The notes: generated from the sequence alone by a model not told the origin. A stretch of DNA of 64,000 nt from Actinomycetes bacterium (GCA_023426375.1 JAFAAV010000068.1:1-64000); one strand, 5' to 3'. Shown: positions 26,874 through 35,643, counted from the stretch's first letter. A program made the numbers and translations.

Positions 26874-27572
26874 ATGAGCGGTGAGGATAGGGCCAGCGAT
26901 CAGCTCGCAGCGAGGCACACTCAGACCCTGCGACTGTTCAAACGCCGAGCGGAAGAGCTCTTCTCGTGCGAGCTCGCACGTCGTGACGATGCGATGAACC
27001 TGGGGCAACAGCTGCACATGAACTTCGTTGTCGATCAAGCCACAGGCCAGTCGTCTCTGGCAGGCATTCGCCAGGTCATTCCTCCCAAAGAGCAGGTGGC
27101 TTACGCACTCACACTGATCCGTCCACTCACGCTCACGAAGAAGGGCGACCGGCTCGCATGGGTAACGGTTCTTGCCGCGTTGGAGTACTTTCGGCCGGCG
27201 GACGCCACCAATGTCTCTGAGCATTTGACACAGTTGCGTGAGAACTGGGCGCAGTACCCGCCTCGCCGAATGCGGATTATGCAGGCCCCGATCGACCCAG
27301 AAGCAGCCGGGGTTCGTGTCAATGCCTGGGACAACGAGATCGCACGTATGTTCCTCTACGGTGACCTCGTCCATGGCGATGACAACGCCGAATTGCTGGA
27401 CGCGCTCGGAGATGATCAGGTTGTCTTCTCCGCCGGTGCGATGGCGTCGGACGGCTTCATGTTGGTGAACAACACGTATCAGGTCATGCACTGGCTCCGA
27501 CCAGATATCGCCCCAAACGACGCGCACTTCTCCCAACTCCTAGCACAGGAGAAGCCCCCGAAGGACAACTGA
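26874..27572 (+). CDS. Hypothetical cargo protein inserted in the conjugation array
   Basis: A 232-residue soluble protein that I do not recognise. It has no signal peptide and no membrane helix. It is helical at first (RHTQTLRLFKRRAEELF) with a C-terminal part rich in acidic and aromatic residues. GGAGGAG (26863-26869) supports the ATG. It is on the opposite strand to its neighbours, fits tightly between two transfer genes, and is visibly less GC-rich, all signs of separate acquisition. A defence or exclusion role is possible but only a guess. Confidence 0.7.
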   Translation: MSGEDRASDQLAARHTQTLRLFKRRAEELFSCELARRDDAMNLGQQLHMNFVVDQATGQSSLAGIRQVIPPKEQVAYALTLIRPLTLTKKGDRLAWVTVLAALEYFRPADATNVSEHLTQLRENWAQYPPRRMRIMQAPIDPEAAGVRVNAWDNEIARMFLYGDLVHGDDNAELLDALGDDQVVFSAGAMASDGFMLVNNTYQVMHWLRPDIAPNDAHFSQLLAQEKPPKDN

Positions 27573-27578
27573 GCCGGC

Positions 27579-29060
27579 TCATACGGGCCGGGTCAGGGGC
27601 AAGGCCGCGGCTGTGAACGCGGCGGCCTGCTGGCCGACGAGGCGGCGGGTTTCGCAGGAGGCCTGGATGGCGGCCTGCTCGACCGCGGCGACCGCGGCGT
27701 CCAGTTCCTCGATGGTGGGCGCCGAGACGGCGACCAGACCGGTCACGCGCAGCACGCCGTGCCCGGCGGTGAGGTCAGCTTCCTGCTGGAGCACGTCGGT
27801 GTATTCGGCGGTCTGGGCGGCGTCCTCGATCTGTCCGATCCGGCGGCGCTGCGCGGCATCGGAGATGTGCTCGACCTTCTTCTTGCGGATGTCACGGGCA
27901 GCCTGATCGGTGCGCAGCGGGGTGTAGAGCAGCGACAGGGATCGCCCGATCCCTGAGGAGAGCACCAGCGGGGCGAGGAACCCCGGATACACCATCGAGC
28001 GGGGCCACTCGCTGATCCAGAGCACGACGTGGTAGCCGGTATCGGTGCGCAGCCTCGTCCAGGTCTCGGTCACCGCGACCGGGCCGGCGGTGGCCAGCGA
28101 CTGGCCGATCTCCCCGTGCCGCTCCAGGGTCGCGGCGACGGCCGGGTCGTAGGCGCTGCGCAGGATCACGGCGATCTGCCCCGGGCTCAGCCACCCGGCA
28201 GGGGTCAGGTCCGCCGAGCGCAGCGCCGCGGTCAGTGTGCTCATCTCCTGGCGCAGCACCGCGGCCGCGCCCCGCAGCCCGCCGCCGGCGGTCCGGATCT
28301 GCCGGGCCGCCGTCTTCATATCCAGGCTGAGGCTGATCGTGGTGGCGTGACGCTCCCCGGCGGGCCCGGCGCGCTCGATCAGCTCGGCATACGTCCTCGA
28401 TGCGAAGGAGTCGTCCTGGCTGCCGTGGGCGGCCCACCATTCGGCCAGGCCCGTGCCCGAGTCCGGCAGGGTGCGCTCCAGCACCTGCACGGTCGCGATC
28501 CGCCCGGACCGGCAGACGCTGGCCAGCACCCGCCCCCAGGAGGAGACCCGGCGGGCCTGCTCGCCGGGATCGAGGAGCACGAACGCGGGATGGCGGATCT
28601 CGCACACCACCGTCAGCGTCGCCTGGTGAGGGTCGTGGATCATGCCCGCCCCGCTCTGCGGGTCGACGTGCTCGCGCAGCCGCGCCATGTCACCGGGCAG
28701 CGCGAGCGTGCCCGCCGGCCTCGGAGCGACGATGCGGCGCCGGTAGGCCAACTGTCCGCCGGTGGTCCGCCACAGCCACCAGGCGGCCACGGGCACCCAT
28801 TCCACGACCGGGCGCCCGGCGACGGGCATCCAGGTCAGCACGATCGAGGACACCCAGATCGGGGCGGTGTAGGCGATGAGCATCCCGCCGGCGTAGAACG
28901 CGCCCACCAGGGACAGCACTCCGACGGCGAGGGTCGCCAGCTGGGTCGCGGACAATCCCAGCAAGATGCCGCGGCGAGTCAATCTGCTGAATTTCACCGG
29001 CACCAGGTCGGTGCCCGTACGCGCTTCTTCGGCGCTGTGCTTGTTGCTCACGAGGATCAC
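27579..29060 (-). CDS. SCO6880-family conjugation protein
   Basis: A 493-residue protein with two adjacent membrane helices near residues 35-80 (PrgI/VirB3-like) followed by a large cytosolic domain resembling the N-terminal part of VirB4: DMARLREHVDPQSGAGMIHD, then IRHPAFVLLDP, then YHVVLWISEWPRSM. It lacks Walker motifs. Actinobacterial systems often carry this split arrangement with a separate ATPase. GTG 29060 overlaps the TrbL stop as GTGA; a second GTG (29051) is possible. Confidence 0.85.
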   Translation of the reverse strand: MILVSNKHSAEEARTGTDLVPVKFSRLTRRGILLGLSATQLATLAVGVLSLVGAFYAGGMLIAYTAPIWVSSIVLTWMPVAGRPVVEWVPVAAWWLWRTTGGQLAYRRRIVAPRPAGTLALPGDMARLREHVDPQSGAGMIHDPHQATLTVVCEIRHPAFVLLDPGEQARRVSSWGRVLASVCRSGRIATVQVLERTLPDSGTGLAEWWAAHGSQDDSFASRTYAELIERAGPAGERHATTISLSLDMKTAARQIRTAGGGLRGAAAVLRQEMSTLTAALRSADLTPAGWLSPGQIAVILRSAYDPAVAATLERHGEIGQSLATAGPVAVTETWTRLRTDTGYHVVLWISEWPRSMVYPGFLAPLVLSSGIGRSLSLLYTPLRTDQAARDIRKKKVEHISDAAQRRRIGQIEDAAQTAEYTDVLQQEADLTAGHGVLRVTGLVAVSAPTIEELDAAVAAVEQAAIQASCETRRLVGQQAAAFTAAALPLTRPV

Positions 29061-30493
29061 TCCTTCCCACCGGTCGGCGGCTTACTGGGCCCGTCGTCGG
29101 GCTTCGGGCCGGTCGGCAGGTTCGGCTGCGGGGTGCTGCGCGGCGGTGCCTGCGCGCCCGGCCCACTCCCACCGCTCTCACCGTTCCCGCTGGTGTTGGT
29201 GTTGCCGGTGTTCTGGTTGGCGCCGTCGGTGGCGGCCTCGGCCTGGGCGCCGATCTGCTTGCCGGCCTCGGGGCCGGCCGTCGCGGCCTTCTTCGCGACC
29301 TCTGCGCCGATGACCACCGCCGCGACCGGTCCCGCGGCAGCTCCCGCACCGGCCGCCGAACCGCCGGCGCCCGCACCGCCCGCACCTGCTCCGGCATCTG
29401 CTCCGCCGCCTGGTGGTGGCGGCGTGCCCCCACCGCCGCCGCCACCGCCGGGTGGGTTTCCGCCTCCGGGTGGGGGCGGTTCGTCACCCCCGCCCCCACC
29501 TCCTCCGCCGCCGTTGCCGTTGGTGTCGAGGATCTTCTTCGGACCTTCGCCTTGCGGTGTGCCGGGCACCGGGACGGGTCGGTTCATGGCGTTCTTGGCT
29601 TCTTGTTCCGATCCCATGGTGTTGTAGAGGTCGAAGCCGAGGAACGCGATGACCCGGTAGACCATGTAGGGGGCGAAGGCGGCGATCGCGAGCATGACGA
29701 TGCCGGTGATTGGCTCGGTGATCGCCGTCAGGTCCGCCTCGATGGGGGTTGCCATCTGGGTGATCGCGATGAGGAACACCACCACGAGCACCAGCTTGGA
29801 GATGATGAGGGCGAGTACGAACGCCGCCCACTTCCCGATCCACCCGCGGGTGGCATCCCACGCCGCACCAGCGAACGCGAGCGGGGCGAGCACGATCGCG
29901 ATCAGCAGCAGAGCCTTGCGGATCAGCAGCGAGAACCACACGATCGCGACCGCGGCGACCATGAGCCCGCCGAGGAAGATCGTCACGATCGCCCCGACAC
30001 CGGGGGCGGAGATGTTGATGGCGGTCAGTCCGGCGGCCAGCAGGATGATCTTGTCGCCCATCGTGGCCGTGGTCTCGCCGGCGGCTTGGATGATCCCGAT
30101 GGTCAACTGGTCGGTGATCTCCAGCGCGAGCGCGGCCAGGGTGATGACCACGAAGGAGCCGAGCACGGCCTTGCCGGCCCCGAGGGCGGCGCGGGACAGC
30201 GCGGTGGGGTCGCGGCGGATCAGGCCGAGGATGAGCTGGAAGCAGAAGAAGATCAGCACGATGAACACGCCGATCCCGAACAGCAGGTTGTACACCGACA
30301 CGTACCCCTCTTGGGTGACGTCGACCAGCGTGGTCGTGTCAAACACTGTCCACATGGCCTCGATCAGCCAGCCCGCCGCCCCGCCGACGGCCTGCGCGAA
30401 CCAGTCGAACGGGGCGGCGATCAGCGACGCGGCCGCTTCACCGGCGGAGTCGCAGACCGTGGAGATGACGGGAACATCGCACAGCGCCATCAC
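29057..30493 (-). CDS. TrbL/VirB6-like membrane channel protein (SCO6881-like)
   Basis: A 478-residue protein. About seven membrane segments cover residues 70-300, as in VirB6/TrbL components of type IV secretion. The remaining 170 residues are a Gly/Pro-rich, low-complexity tail with runs of nine and eight glycines and many prolines, presumably cytoplasmic and flexible. A short amphipathic N-terminus precedes the membrane part. It is coupled to the SCO6880-family gene downstream and lies 27 bases after a pilin-like gene. Confidence 0.88.
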   Translation of the reverse strand: MMALCDVPVISTVCDSAGEAAASLIAAPFDWFAQAVGGAAGWLIEAMWTVFDTTTLVDVTQEGYVSVYNLLFGIGVFIVLIFFCFQLILGLIRRDPTALSRAALGAGKAVLGSFVVITLAALALEITDQLTIGIIQAAGETTATMGDKIILLAAGLTAINISAPGVGAIVTIFLGGLMVAAVAIVWFSLLIRKALLLIAIVLAPLAFAGAAWDATRGWIGKWAAFVLALIISKLVLVVVFLIAITQMATPIEADLTAITEPITGIVMLAIAAFAPYMVYRVIAFLGFDLYNTMGSEQEAKNAMNRPVPVPGTPQGEGPKKILDTNGNGGGGGGGGGDEPPPPGGGNPPGGGGGGGGTPPPPGGGADAGAGAGGAGAGGSAAGAGAAAGPVAAVVIGAEVAKKAATAGPEAGKQIGAQAEAATDGANQNTGNTNTSGNGESGGSGPGAQAPPRSTPQPNLPTGPKPDDGPSKPPTGGKE

Positions 30494-30520
30494 AGACCTC
30501 CCTCACACAGATAGGCGGGT

Positions 30521-30847
30521 TCAGACGGCCTGGCCGACGCCCCAGAAGAAATTGATCAGCGTGACCGCGGCACCGCAGATCACCGCCGCACCGCAGGAGA
30601 TCAAGACGCCGATCTTGCCGCGGCCGGCCAGGTGGGGGTTGCTGGAGTTGGAGCCGAAGCCCCACACGATCGCCGAGACGATCAGCGCGAGGACGGACAG
30701 GATGAGGCCGACGGTCATGACGGCACCGACGATGGTGCGCAGCTGGTCGATGCCGGGCAGCCCCGAGTCGTTGGGGTCGATGTCGATCTGCATCGGGAGC
30801 ATCGCCAAGCGGGCGAGGGTCCAGGTGGCGAGGGTCGTGATGGTCAT
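30521..30847 (-). CDS. DUF6112-like pilin-type membrane protein, copy 1
   Basis: A 108-residue protein with two membrane helices (about 36-66 and 75-105) joined by a short basic loop, the layout of VirB2/TrbC-type pilins. It resembles the next gene (GKIGVLISCGAAVICGAAVT against GKARTGVLVALGAAILAGAG). GGAGCG supports the ATG at 30847. It is probably the first gene of the unit that continues with TrbL and SCO6880. Confidence 0.78.
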   Translation of the reverse strand: MTITTLATWTLARLAMLPMQIDIDPNDSGLPGIDQLRTIVGAVMTVGLILSVLALIVSAIVWGFGSNSSNPHLAGRGKIGVLISCGAAVICGAAVTLINFFWGVGQAV

Positions 30848-30892
30848 GGCAGGGCGCTCCTTCGACAGATGAGACAGAGGTGTTCTCTCGAC

Positions 30893-30901
30893 CAGGTGCA
30901 C
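30893..30901 (-). promoter_or_regulatory. GTGCACCTG site upstream of the pilin-TrbL unit
   Basis: Copy four, 46 bases before ATG 30847 and just downstream of a strong hairpin. Confidence 0.45.
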
Positions 30902-30924
30902 CCGACCCCGCCAGACACGCAGCA

Positions 30925-30956
30925 GCGCCCGCCCCCACAAGACCGGGGGCGGGCGC
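30925..30956. terminator. Hairpin between the two pilin-like genes
   Basis: GCGCCCGCCCCC (30925-30936) pairs perfectly with GGGGGCGGGCGC (30945-30956). No U-run follows on the minus strand, so it may be an attenuator or an mRNA-processing boundary rather than a full terminator. Confidence 0.6.
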
Positions 30957-30976
30957 AGCAGCTTCAGCGCAGGGGT

Positions 30977-31243
30977 TCAGAGTTGTTGGCCGATGCCGAT
31001 CAACCAGTTCATCCACGTGACCCCGGCGCCGGCGAGGATCGCCGCCCCGAGGGCGACGAGCACGCCGGTGCGGGCCTTGCCGGCGGCGGCGTAGTTCCCG
31101 GACGCAGACGCGATCGCCCAGACGATGCCGGAAATAATGAGCATCAGCACCGCGATGATGAGCACGAACGTCAACAGGGCGCCGATGACCTCTTCCAGGT
31201 CGCCGATGCCGCCCAGGCCCTCGAAATCGGGGAACACGTCCAT
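30977..31243 (-). CDS. DUF6112-like pilin-type membrane protein, copy 2
   Basis: An 88-residue protein with two membrane helices and a Gly/Ala-rich loop (ASGNYAAAGKARTG), very like its neighbour but with a shorter N-terminus. The ATG at 31243 shares one base with the stop of the peptidase gene (TGATG). It is a likely second pilin or inner-membrane subunit. Confidence 0.78.
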   Translation of the reverse strand: MDVFPDFEGLGGIGDLEEVIGALLTFVLIIAVLMLIISGIVWAIASASGNYAAAGKARTGVLVALGAAILAGAGVTWMNWLIGIGQQL

Positions 31244-32892
31244 CAGGCCCCACCACCCGAATCGGCGAGGGTGACGTGGAGGTGGTCTTGATGCCTCGTG
31301 GTGATATCGGTGCCGCGCGTGTAGTCGCGCCAGCCCTCGTCGTCACGGGCGAGGGACCAGATCTTGTCCTGCCAGATGAGGTAGTCGACTCCGAGGGTCT
31401 CGGCGTGGTCTTTCATCCAGTTCGTGACTTCCCAGCCCGCCTCGATCTGCGCGGGCGTGGGCATCTGCCCGATGGCGTTGCCGAACGCGATATCGCAGGC
31501 CCGACCCAGCGGGTGCTCCGAGACCGTGCCCGGCCGTGGCGAGTAGCACGACCAGGTCGTCTCGGGGAACGCCGCGATCGTCTGCTGATACAGGTGCAGG
31601 GTGCGGCGGGTGATCTGCCCGTTACTGGTCGGGTCGTCGACCAGCTCATCCGGGTCACCGGCCGGGGCAGGGTCAGGCTCCCCACCAGGCCCATTGCTGT
31701 CGGGGTCGCAGTCGCCGGCCGGTGGGCCGGTCTCGGCCTCGGGCAGGTCCGCGGCGTCGTGGGCGTTCAGCCAGGCGGCGGGGTCGGTGTGCTCACCGCC
31801 GGTGCCCCCGACATAGACCTCAAGGTGCAGGTGCGGGCCGGTGGACTGGCCCGAGGAGCCGACGTCGGCGATGTGCTGCCCGGCCCGCACCCTATCGCCG
31901 GCCTCGACGTGGATGCCGTCGGCCCAGGAATGGATGTACCCGGTGGCGACCTGCTCGCCGCCGACCTGATGTTCGATGACGACCTTCCCGCCCCACGCAT
32001 CGGTGTACTCGGCGACGGTGACCGTGCCGTCGGCGGCGGCGAGGATGGGCGTGCCGTCCGGGGCGGCGAAGTCGCTGCCGGTGTGGAAGGACTGCTCCCC
32101 GGTGATCGGGTGGGTGCGCGGCCCGTACGGGTCGGTCGCCGTCCACGTGCCCTCGGGCAGAGGGAACACCACCCGCGAAGACTCCGCCGCCCCGGCCACA
32201 GCAGGCACCACACCAGGGTCAGTTTCGACGTTCGTGCCTGTGGTGCCGAGGAGGGTGTCGAGGATCGTGACGGCGACGGGGCTGTAGTTCTCGTACCGGT
32301 CGGGGAACGCCGAGACCTCCACGGCTTGGGCGGCCTCGCCTTTGCCCATGTCTTGCCAGCCGGGGATGTCCAGCAGCCCGCGCGGCGAGGGATGGTTCGG
32401 GCCGTCCGGGCCGCCGAAGAACGCTCGCGCCTGATACTCGGGGGCCATCAGCTCTGGGACCGACCCCCACCCGGCCTGCGGGCGCATCTGGAACAACCCC
32501 AGGCTGTCGTTGTCGCTGCCATCGCCATCGTTCGGGTAGTCCGCTGACTCCGGGTAGACGCTCGTGTTCGACAGCTGCCGCAGGGTCGACTCGGTCAGTG
32601 CGGCCATCAGCGCGATCTGGAGTCCGTCACGGTTCACGCCCTCGACGCCGGAGCCGGTCTCGATGATCGTGGCCGCGTGCGTGAGTTGCTTCTTGTTCAG
32701 CGTGAACGACTCCCCATCGCGCGTTTCGACGGCGAGCTCGTCGGGCACCTCGCCGACTTGCAGTCCGCCGCCGGGCACGGTGCAGGCCCAGGTCGCGGCG
32801 GGGTTCATCAGCAGCCCGATCCCGACCATCGACAGGAACGGTGCTACCAGCGCCAGTGCGAGCAGTCCGATAGCGAGCTTCTTGAGCACCAC
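31243..32892 (-). CDS. Three-domain cell-wall hydrolase of the transfer system
   Basis: A 549-residue exported protein with an N-terminal membrane anchor (residues 3-25). Residues 50-200 resemble a lytic transglycosylase (ALTESTLRQLSN, SLGLFQMRPQAGWG). Residues 245-345 are an M23 endopeptidase with HTGSDFAAPDG and GPHLHLEVY, both zinc motifs intact. Residues 400-545 match an ARB-07466/VanY-like domain with SEHPLGRACDI and HQDHLHV. Such enzymes open peptidoglycan for the conjugation channel. AGGAGGGG precedes GTG 32892; GTG 32889 is equally possible. Confidence 0.87.
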   Translation of the reverse strand: MVLKKLAIGLLALALVAPFLSMVGIGLLMNPAATWACTVPGGGLQVGEVPDELAVETRDGESFTLNKKQLTHAATIIETGSGVEGVNRDGLQIALMAALTESTLRQLSNTSVYPESADYPNDGDGSDNDSLGLFQMRPQAGWGSVPELMAPEYQARAFFGGPDGPNHPSPRGLLDIPGWQDMGKGEAAQAVEVSAFPDRYENYSPVAVTILDTLLGTTGTNVETDPGVVPAVAGAAESSRVVFPLPEGTWTATDPYGPRTHPITGEQSFHTGSDFAAPDGTPILAAADGTVTVAEYTDAWGGKVVIEHQVGGEQVATGYIHSWADGIHVEAGDRVRAGQHIADVGSSGQSTGPHLHLEVYVGGTGGEHTDPAAWLNAHDAADLPEAETGPPAGDCDPDSNGPGGEPDPAPAGDPDELVDDPTSNGQITRRTLHLYQQTIAAFPETTWSCYSPRPGTVSEHPLGRACDIAFGNAIGQMPTPAQIEAGWEVTNWMKDHAETLGVDYLIWQDKIWSLARDDEGWRDYTRGTDITTRHQDHLHVTLADSGGGA

Positions 32893-32921
32893 GCCCCTCC
32901 TTTCTCCCCAGACCTCTCGGG

Positions 32922-33602
32922 TCAGCGCAGGGGGTTGTCCAGCTCGGACAGCCGCAGCAGATGACAGGTGTCGTAGGCGGGCTCGCAGACCACGAACACG
33001 GTGAACGCCACCTCGTGCGCGGAGTCGACGGGTTCGTCGTTCAACACCCCGGCACGGTGGCGGACGCCTTCGATCGTGATCGCCGTCGTCCCCTCCACCA
33101 GCTGCCCCGGCTGCGCCTGCTCCTGCGCGGTCGCCCACGCTCCGGGCACGAACGCATCGGTGATCTCCAGGTGCTGGGTGGTGGCGTACTGGCGCAGCTC
33201 GACCCATGCCTCCCGCGTGGGCAGATAGGCGGCGATATCGGAGGCGAGGCCGGCCTGCTCGGTGCCGGTCGGGTCGGCGACCTCCATCAGCACGCTCGTG
33301 TAGTCCAGCGGCATCAGCCCCGACCCGGTATCCCAGGCGAACACCGCCGTCGCGACGTTGCGGGCGAACTCCTCCGGGTCCCCGGACCCGACCACCGCAG
33401 CGATCCGCCCCGGCCGTGGCGTGCCGGACTCGACCGGACTCGACGACGCGCCCGGCTCGGGGTCACGGTCGTGGGGTGGGCTGGTGTCGGGGCCGAGGAT
33501 CAGGCCGTAGATCCCGATGCCGGCCAGGAGCACGATCACCAGGCCGGCGGCGAGCAGGACGATCAGGCGGGTGCGCGGGCGGGAGTCAGCGAAAGTCTTC
33601 AT
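32922..33602 (-). CDS. TcpC/VirB8-like membrane-anchored protein
   Basis: A 226-residue protein with one N-terminal membrane helix (residues 13-36), a Ser/Pro/Asp-rich linker, and an extracellular domain of about 150 residues with the length and predicted strand order of NTF2-like TcpC/VirB8 domains. No catalytic residues are evident. The assignment rests on layout and position between ParB and the cell-wall hydrolase, so it is tentative. Confidence 0.62.
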   Translation of the reverse strand: MKTFADSRPRTRLIVLLAAGLVIVLLAGIGIYGLILGPDTSPPHDRDPEPGASSSPVESGTPRPGRIAAVVGSGDPEEFARNVATAVFAWDTGSGLMPLDYTSVLMEVADPTGTEQAGLASDIAAYLPTREAWVELRQYATTQHLEITDAFVPGAWATAQEQAQPGQLVEGTTAITIEGVRHRAGVLNDEPVDSAHEVAFTVFVVCEPAYDTCHLLRLSELDNPLR

Positions 33603-33608
33603 GCCGCC

Positions 33609-33617
33609 CAGGTGCAC
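33609..33617 (-). promoter_or_regulatory. GTGCACCTG site upstream of the VirB8-like gene
   Basis: Copy five, only seven bases before ATG 33602, so it lies where a Shine-Dalgarno would be. GTGACCGGG stands just before it. Confidence 0.4.
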
Positions 33618-33625
33618 GCACCCGG

Positions 33626-34684
33626 TCACAGAGCACGCAGATGCTGCCGAGAGACGCTCTCGCCTGATTCGGCATCAGCGCCGGGGCCGGTGTCCTCGTC
33701 GGTGCGGGGCTCCTCGGTTGTCGTCTCGACGTCGTGGCCGGTGGTGTCGAGGGAGATGCGCAGGCGGGCGGCGAAGGCGCTGGTGCCGTCGGCGACGTCG
33801 AGGAAGATGCCGGCCTGCTCCTCGGTGAGGTCGCGGGCGAGCTCGTCCACGTCGTAGTGGGTCCACCATTCCGCCAGGGAGGTCCAGGTCTGCACGAACG
33901 CCGTCACCGGCCACCGCCCCGGCACCACCGCCGGCCGGGCCGAGGTGTGCGTGCGGGGCTTGGTGCGTCCAGCGGCGGTGACACGGGCGACGGCCTCTTG
34001 GGCCATCGCGCGCAGCGACGCCTGGCGAGAGGCGTCCGCTTGCTCGACCTGGCCGCGCAGGCGCTGATAGGCGGGGTCGACCGGCCCGCCGGCCTCGATC
34101 CCCGCCAGCTCCGTCGTCGCCTGCTCGCGCAGCGCCTCGGGATTCTCGGGGTTCTCGGCCATGGCCTGGATCGCCGAGATCTTCTCCAGCGTCGTGTACG
34201 AGGCGCGGCCGGTGACCATCCGCGCGGCCTGCGCGCGGCTCCTCCCACCGACACCCCCTGACGGGGGTGCCAATTTGGCACCCCCGTCAGCACCGGGCTG
34301 ATTCTCCGCCGAGAAGCGGGTTACGACATCGCGGCGCTGGGCGTCCTCGGTCATGAGCTGCTTGAGCTCGCGGTACAGGGCGGCGGCCTCCAGCTGGTTG
34401 AGCGGCTTGCGGTGCGCATTCTCGTCCTGCTCGGCCAGCAGATGCCCCAACCGGGTCGAGACACCCGATCGCACCCACACGCTGACCGTGCGCCAGTGCA
34501 GCAGCCGGATCGCTTCCAGCCGGCGTCGCCCGCACACCAGCACCCCTTCGGGGGTGACCGTGATCGGTTGCAACAGGCCGTGCTCGCGGATCGAGTCAGC
34601 CAGAGCCTGGATATCGCCGAGGTCGGCGCGATGACGGGCACCGACCTGAATCGACTCCACGGTGCGTTGCAGTTCGATACTCAT
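33626..34684 (-). CDS. ParB/Spo0J-like partition or regulatory protein
   Basis: A 352-residue protein. Residues 1-95 form a ParB-like nuclease/CTPase domain: DLGDIQALADSIREHGLLQP, VLVCGRRRLEAI and LLAEQDENAHRKPL. A helix-turn-helix region follows (GGRSRAQAARMVTGRASYTT). The C-terminal part is helical with an acidic end. No parA gene is adjacent, so it may stabilise or regulate the element rather than form a full partition system. GTG codons at 34690 and 34687 are alternative starts. Confidence 0.85.
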   Translation of the reverse strand: MSIELQRTVESIQVGARHRADLGDIQALADSIREHGLLQPITVTPEGVLVCGRRRLEAIRLLHWRTVSVWVRSGVSTRLGHLLAEQDENAHRKPLNQLEAAALYRELKQLMTEDAQRRDVVTRFSAENQPGADGGAKLAPPSGGVGGRSRAQAARMVTGRASYTTLEKISAIQAMAENPENPEALREQATTELAGIEAGGPVDPAYQRLRGQVEQADASRQASLRAMAQEAVARVTAAGRTKPRTHTSARPAVVPGRWPVTAFVQTWTSLAEWWTHYDVDELARDLTEEQAGIFLDVADGTSAFAARLRISLDTTGHDVETTTEEPRTDEDTGPGADAESGESVSRQHLRAL

Positions 34685-34724
34685 CACCACTCACCCCTCT
34701 CAGTCCTCTCTTCGTGGTCCCCGG

Positions 34725-35612
34725 TTACTTCCGGGCCTGTCGTGGGGCGGCCAGGCAGATGGTGAGCACGAGATCGTCATCGCGCAGCAGCATCGGGATC
34801 GTCTCGCCGATCAGCAGCCGCAGCAGCACCCCGCGGCCCGCGCTGGTCGCCGCCAGCGCCGGGTGCGGGTTGCCCAGCAGCGCCTTGAGCAGCCCGGTCC
34901 AGGACCGGCCCGGCAGATCCAGCAGCGCGCGGGCGTGCTGGTCACGTCGCAGGGTCTCGAACGCGGTATGCCGCGCCCCGGCCTTCGCCAGCGCCCCGCA
35001 GATGTGCTCCACCGACGCCCGCGCGGTCGCGGGCTCCCAGCCGAGCATCGTCACCAGCGCGATCGCGTCCTCAGCCGCCGACGACGCCGACATCGCCACC
35101 CCCACCACACCACCACCGCCACCGTCACCGTCTCCGGCGTCTCCGGTGCCGTCGGGATCGGGTTCGGGGTCGGTGACCTGGAACGCGGGGTGATACTCCG
35201 ACAGCGGCGTCTCCCTGTCGGAGATTCGCTCGGCGTCGTGGAACGCGGAGATGTGCGGGCGGCGGGCCTGATGGGTCGAGCACAGCAGCCCCTGGGCGCG
35301 CTCCTCGGCGATGCAGGTGATCCGCACCGCGTGCGTGACCACGCCCCACGGGTCGATCGCCTCCCGGGCGGAGCGGGTGCGCATCACATCGAACGCGGCG
35401 CTGGCGGCCTCCCACGGGTCCAACGAGTGCTTGCGCGCCAGCGCGGCGTACTTCTGCGCCGCATACTGCATCAGCTCGCCGGCGACCGGGTCCCGCGCCC
35501 ATGCCCCGGGCCCGGCCGCGTGGAGCCGGGCCAGCAGGGCACGCAGCCCGGCGCTGGTCGTGTAGTTCTCAGGCCCCCGCTGCGGGGAACCTGTGTGAGT
35601 CGTGGTCGTCAT
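34725..35612 (-). CDS. Hypothetical helical protein of the transfer region
   Basis: A 295-residue protein without a recognised domain. Residues 35-110 are helical and vaguely recall sigma-70 region 2 (DPWEAASAAFDVMRTRSA, then DPWGVVTHAVRITCIAEER). The middle is a Asp/Gly-rich linker. The C-terminus resembles a helical bundle. GGAGGTG supports the ATG at 35612. A DNA-binding or regulatory role is possible only by that weak resemblance. Confidence 0.65.
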   Translation of the reverse strand: MTTTTHTGSPQRGPENYTTSAGLRALLARLHAAGPGAWARDPVAGELMQYAAQKYAALARKHSLDPWEAASAAFDVMRTRSAREAIDPWGVVTHAVRITCIAEERAQGLLCSTHQARRPHISAFHDAERISDRETPLSEYHPAFQVTDPEPDPDGTGDAGDGDGGGGGVVGVAMSASSAAEDAIALVTMLGWEPATARASVEHICGALAKAGARHTAFETLRRDQHARALLDLPGRSWTGLLKALLGNPHPALAATSAGRGVLLRLLIGETIPMLLRDDDLVLTICLAAPRQARK

Positions 35613-35634
35613 GGGTTCGGCACCTCCTGGCAGG

Positions 35635-35643
35635 CAGGTGCAC
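35635..35643 (-). promoter_or_regulatory. GTGCACCTG site upstream of the parB unit
   Basis: Copy six, 23 bases before ATG 35612 and upstream of a good Shine-Dalgarno. Confidence 0.45.

Noticed and set aside
29340..29520. Repeated short GC-rich units that look like a tandem array.
   Set aside because: They encode the Gly/Pro tail of the TrbL-like protein and have no uniform repeat-spacer structure, so this is not a CRISPR array. No CRISPR was seen anywhere in the window.
28029..29627. A 532-codon plus-strand open frame with a Pro-rich end.
   Set aside because: It is antisense to the SCO6880-family and TrbL-like genes; the Pro runs are the complement of the Gly/Pro tail.
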